From assembly GCA_963942565.1 (NCBI GenBank), contig OZ012690.1:43899574-43963573 (forward strand): 64,000 nucleotides of DNA. The letters are read 5' to 3'. Of this stretch, positions 63,559-64,000 are shown one piece after another. A program made the translations under genes and the position numbers. How positions within the stretch are numbered: the stretch's first letter is position 1; each line of letters begins with the position of its first letter. Source of the stretch: Maea johnstoni (Eukaryota > Annelida > Polychaeta > Spionida > Magelonidae). Below the pieces are notes generated by a model that was not told the origin of the DNA, made no database searches, and worked only from the letters and a program-made list of their open reading frames with translations.

Positions 63559-64000
63559 TGGGTCTCGTGTTAATCCATTCATATGCGCCTGTGGACGGGC
63601 GGCTGGCTTGCTCACTCGGGAGCAGAGACCTTTCTTGAGCAACGATTGCTCTTTGTTTTCTTTGTCTATAGTTTTGCTAGATAGTAGATAGGGACAGTGG
63701 GTCTCGTGTTAATCCATTCATGTGCGCCTGTGGACGGGCGGCTGGCTTGCTCACTCGGGAGCAGAGACCTTTCTTGAGCAACGATTGCCCCTTTGTTTTC
63801 TTTGTCTATAGTTTTGCTAGATAGTAGATAGGGACAGTGGGTCTCGTGTTAATCCATTCATGTGCGCCTGTGGACGGGCGGCTGGCTTGCTCACTCGGGA
63901 GCAGAGACCTTTCTTGAGCAACGATTGCTCTTTGTTTTCTTTGTCTATAGTTTTGCTAGATAGTAGATAGGGACAAGCGCCTGGCTTGCACGCTCACTCG
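63537..64000. repeat. Second satellite, units of 139-140 bp
   Basis: GCTAGATAGTAGATAGGGAC recurs at 63537, 63676, 63816 and 63955. There are three full units of very high identity and a fourth shortened one at the window edge. Confidence 0.9.

Noticed and set aside
62434-64000. CRISPR-like array
   Set aside because: Units are contiguous with no unique spacers of even length, and the genome is clearly animal.

Overview
The window looks like nuclear DNA of a non-arthropod invertebrate animal, probably marine. It is AT-rich and intron-bearing, with TTAGGG-type telomeric repeats, an I/Nimb-like LINE, a DIRS element, a Ty3/gypsy element, tRNA-derived SINEs, THAP-domain and P2X7 ballast-like genes, and MITEs. 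I cannot name the species. There are no bacterial operons, rRNA genes or CRISPR arrays.

Left part (1-24 kb). A repeat-rich coiled-coil gene runs off the left edge (1-1354, minus). Then come several kb of gene-poor DNA with microsatellites, a palindromic non-autonomous element holding a tRNA-like stretch (6.7-7.8 kb), a 210-bp tandem repeat (8.5-9.1 kb) and an inverted telomeric hairpin (9.7 kb). A two-exon gene for a basic, bZIP-like protein (12.9-14.3 kb, minus) carries one frameshift. A full-length but decayed LINE (16418-22163) has a 12-bp target duplication and sits inside an older ~500-bp host repeat.

Right part (24-61.5 kb) is a nest of insertions. A second copy of the same LINE begins at 24051 and ends at 61469, with an identical 15-bp target duplication on both sides. 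It has been cut twice. The first cut is a 19,643-bp insert (25322-44964) bounded by TTAA duplications. The second is a Ty3/gypsy element (45365-57315) with nearly identical LTRs, so it is young.

The 19.6-kb insert is the main result. It looks like one giant Kolobok-like DNA transposon. A six-exon THAP + DDE transposase gene (866 residues, all intron phases consistent) reads inward from the left end. A two-exon gene for a cysteine-rich protein resembling the P2X7 C-terminal ballast domain reads inward from the right end. The long intron of the ballast-like gene holds a Crypton-like tyrosine recombinase gene on the opposite strand, a DIRS element, a DIRS-related derivative and a MITE. The MITE looks identical to one just outside the LINE.

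Right edge (61.5-64 kb). Low-information DNA is followed by a telomeric-repeat stretch, a 69-71-bp satellite and a ~139-bp satellite.
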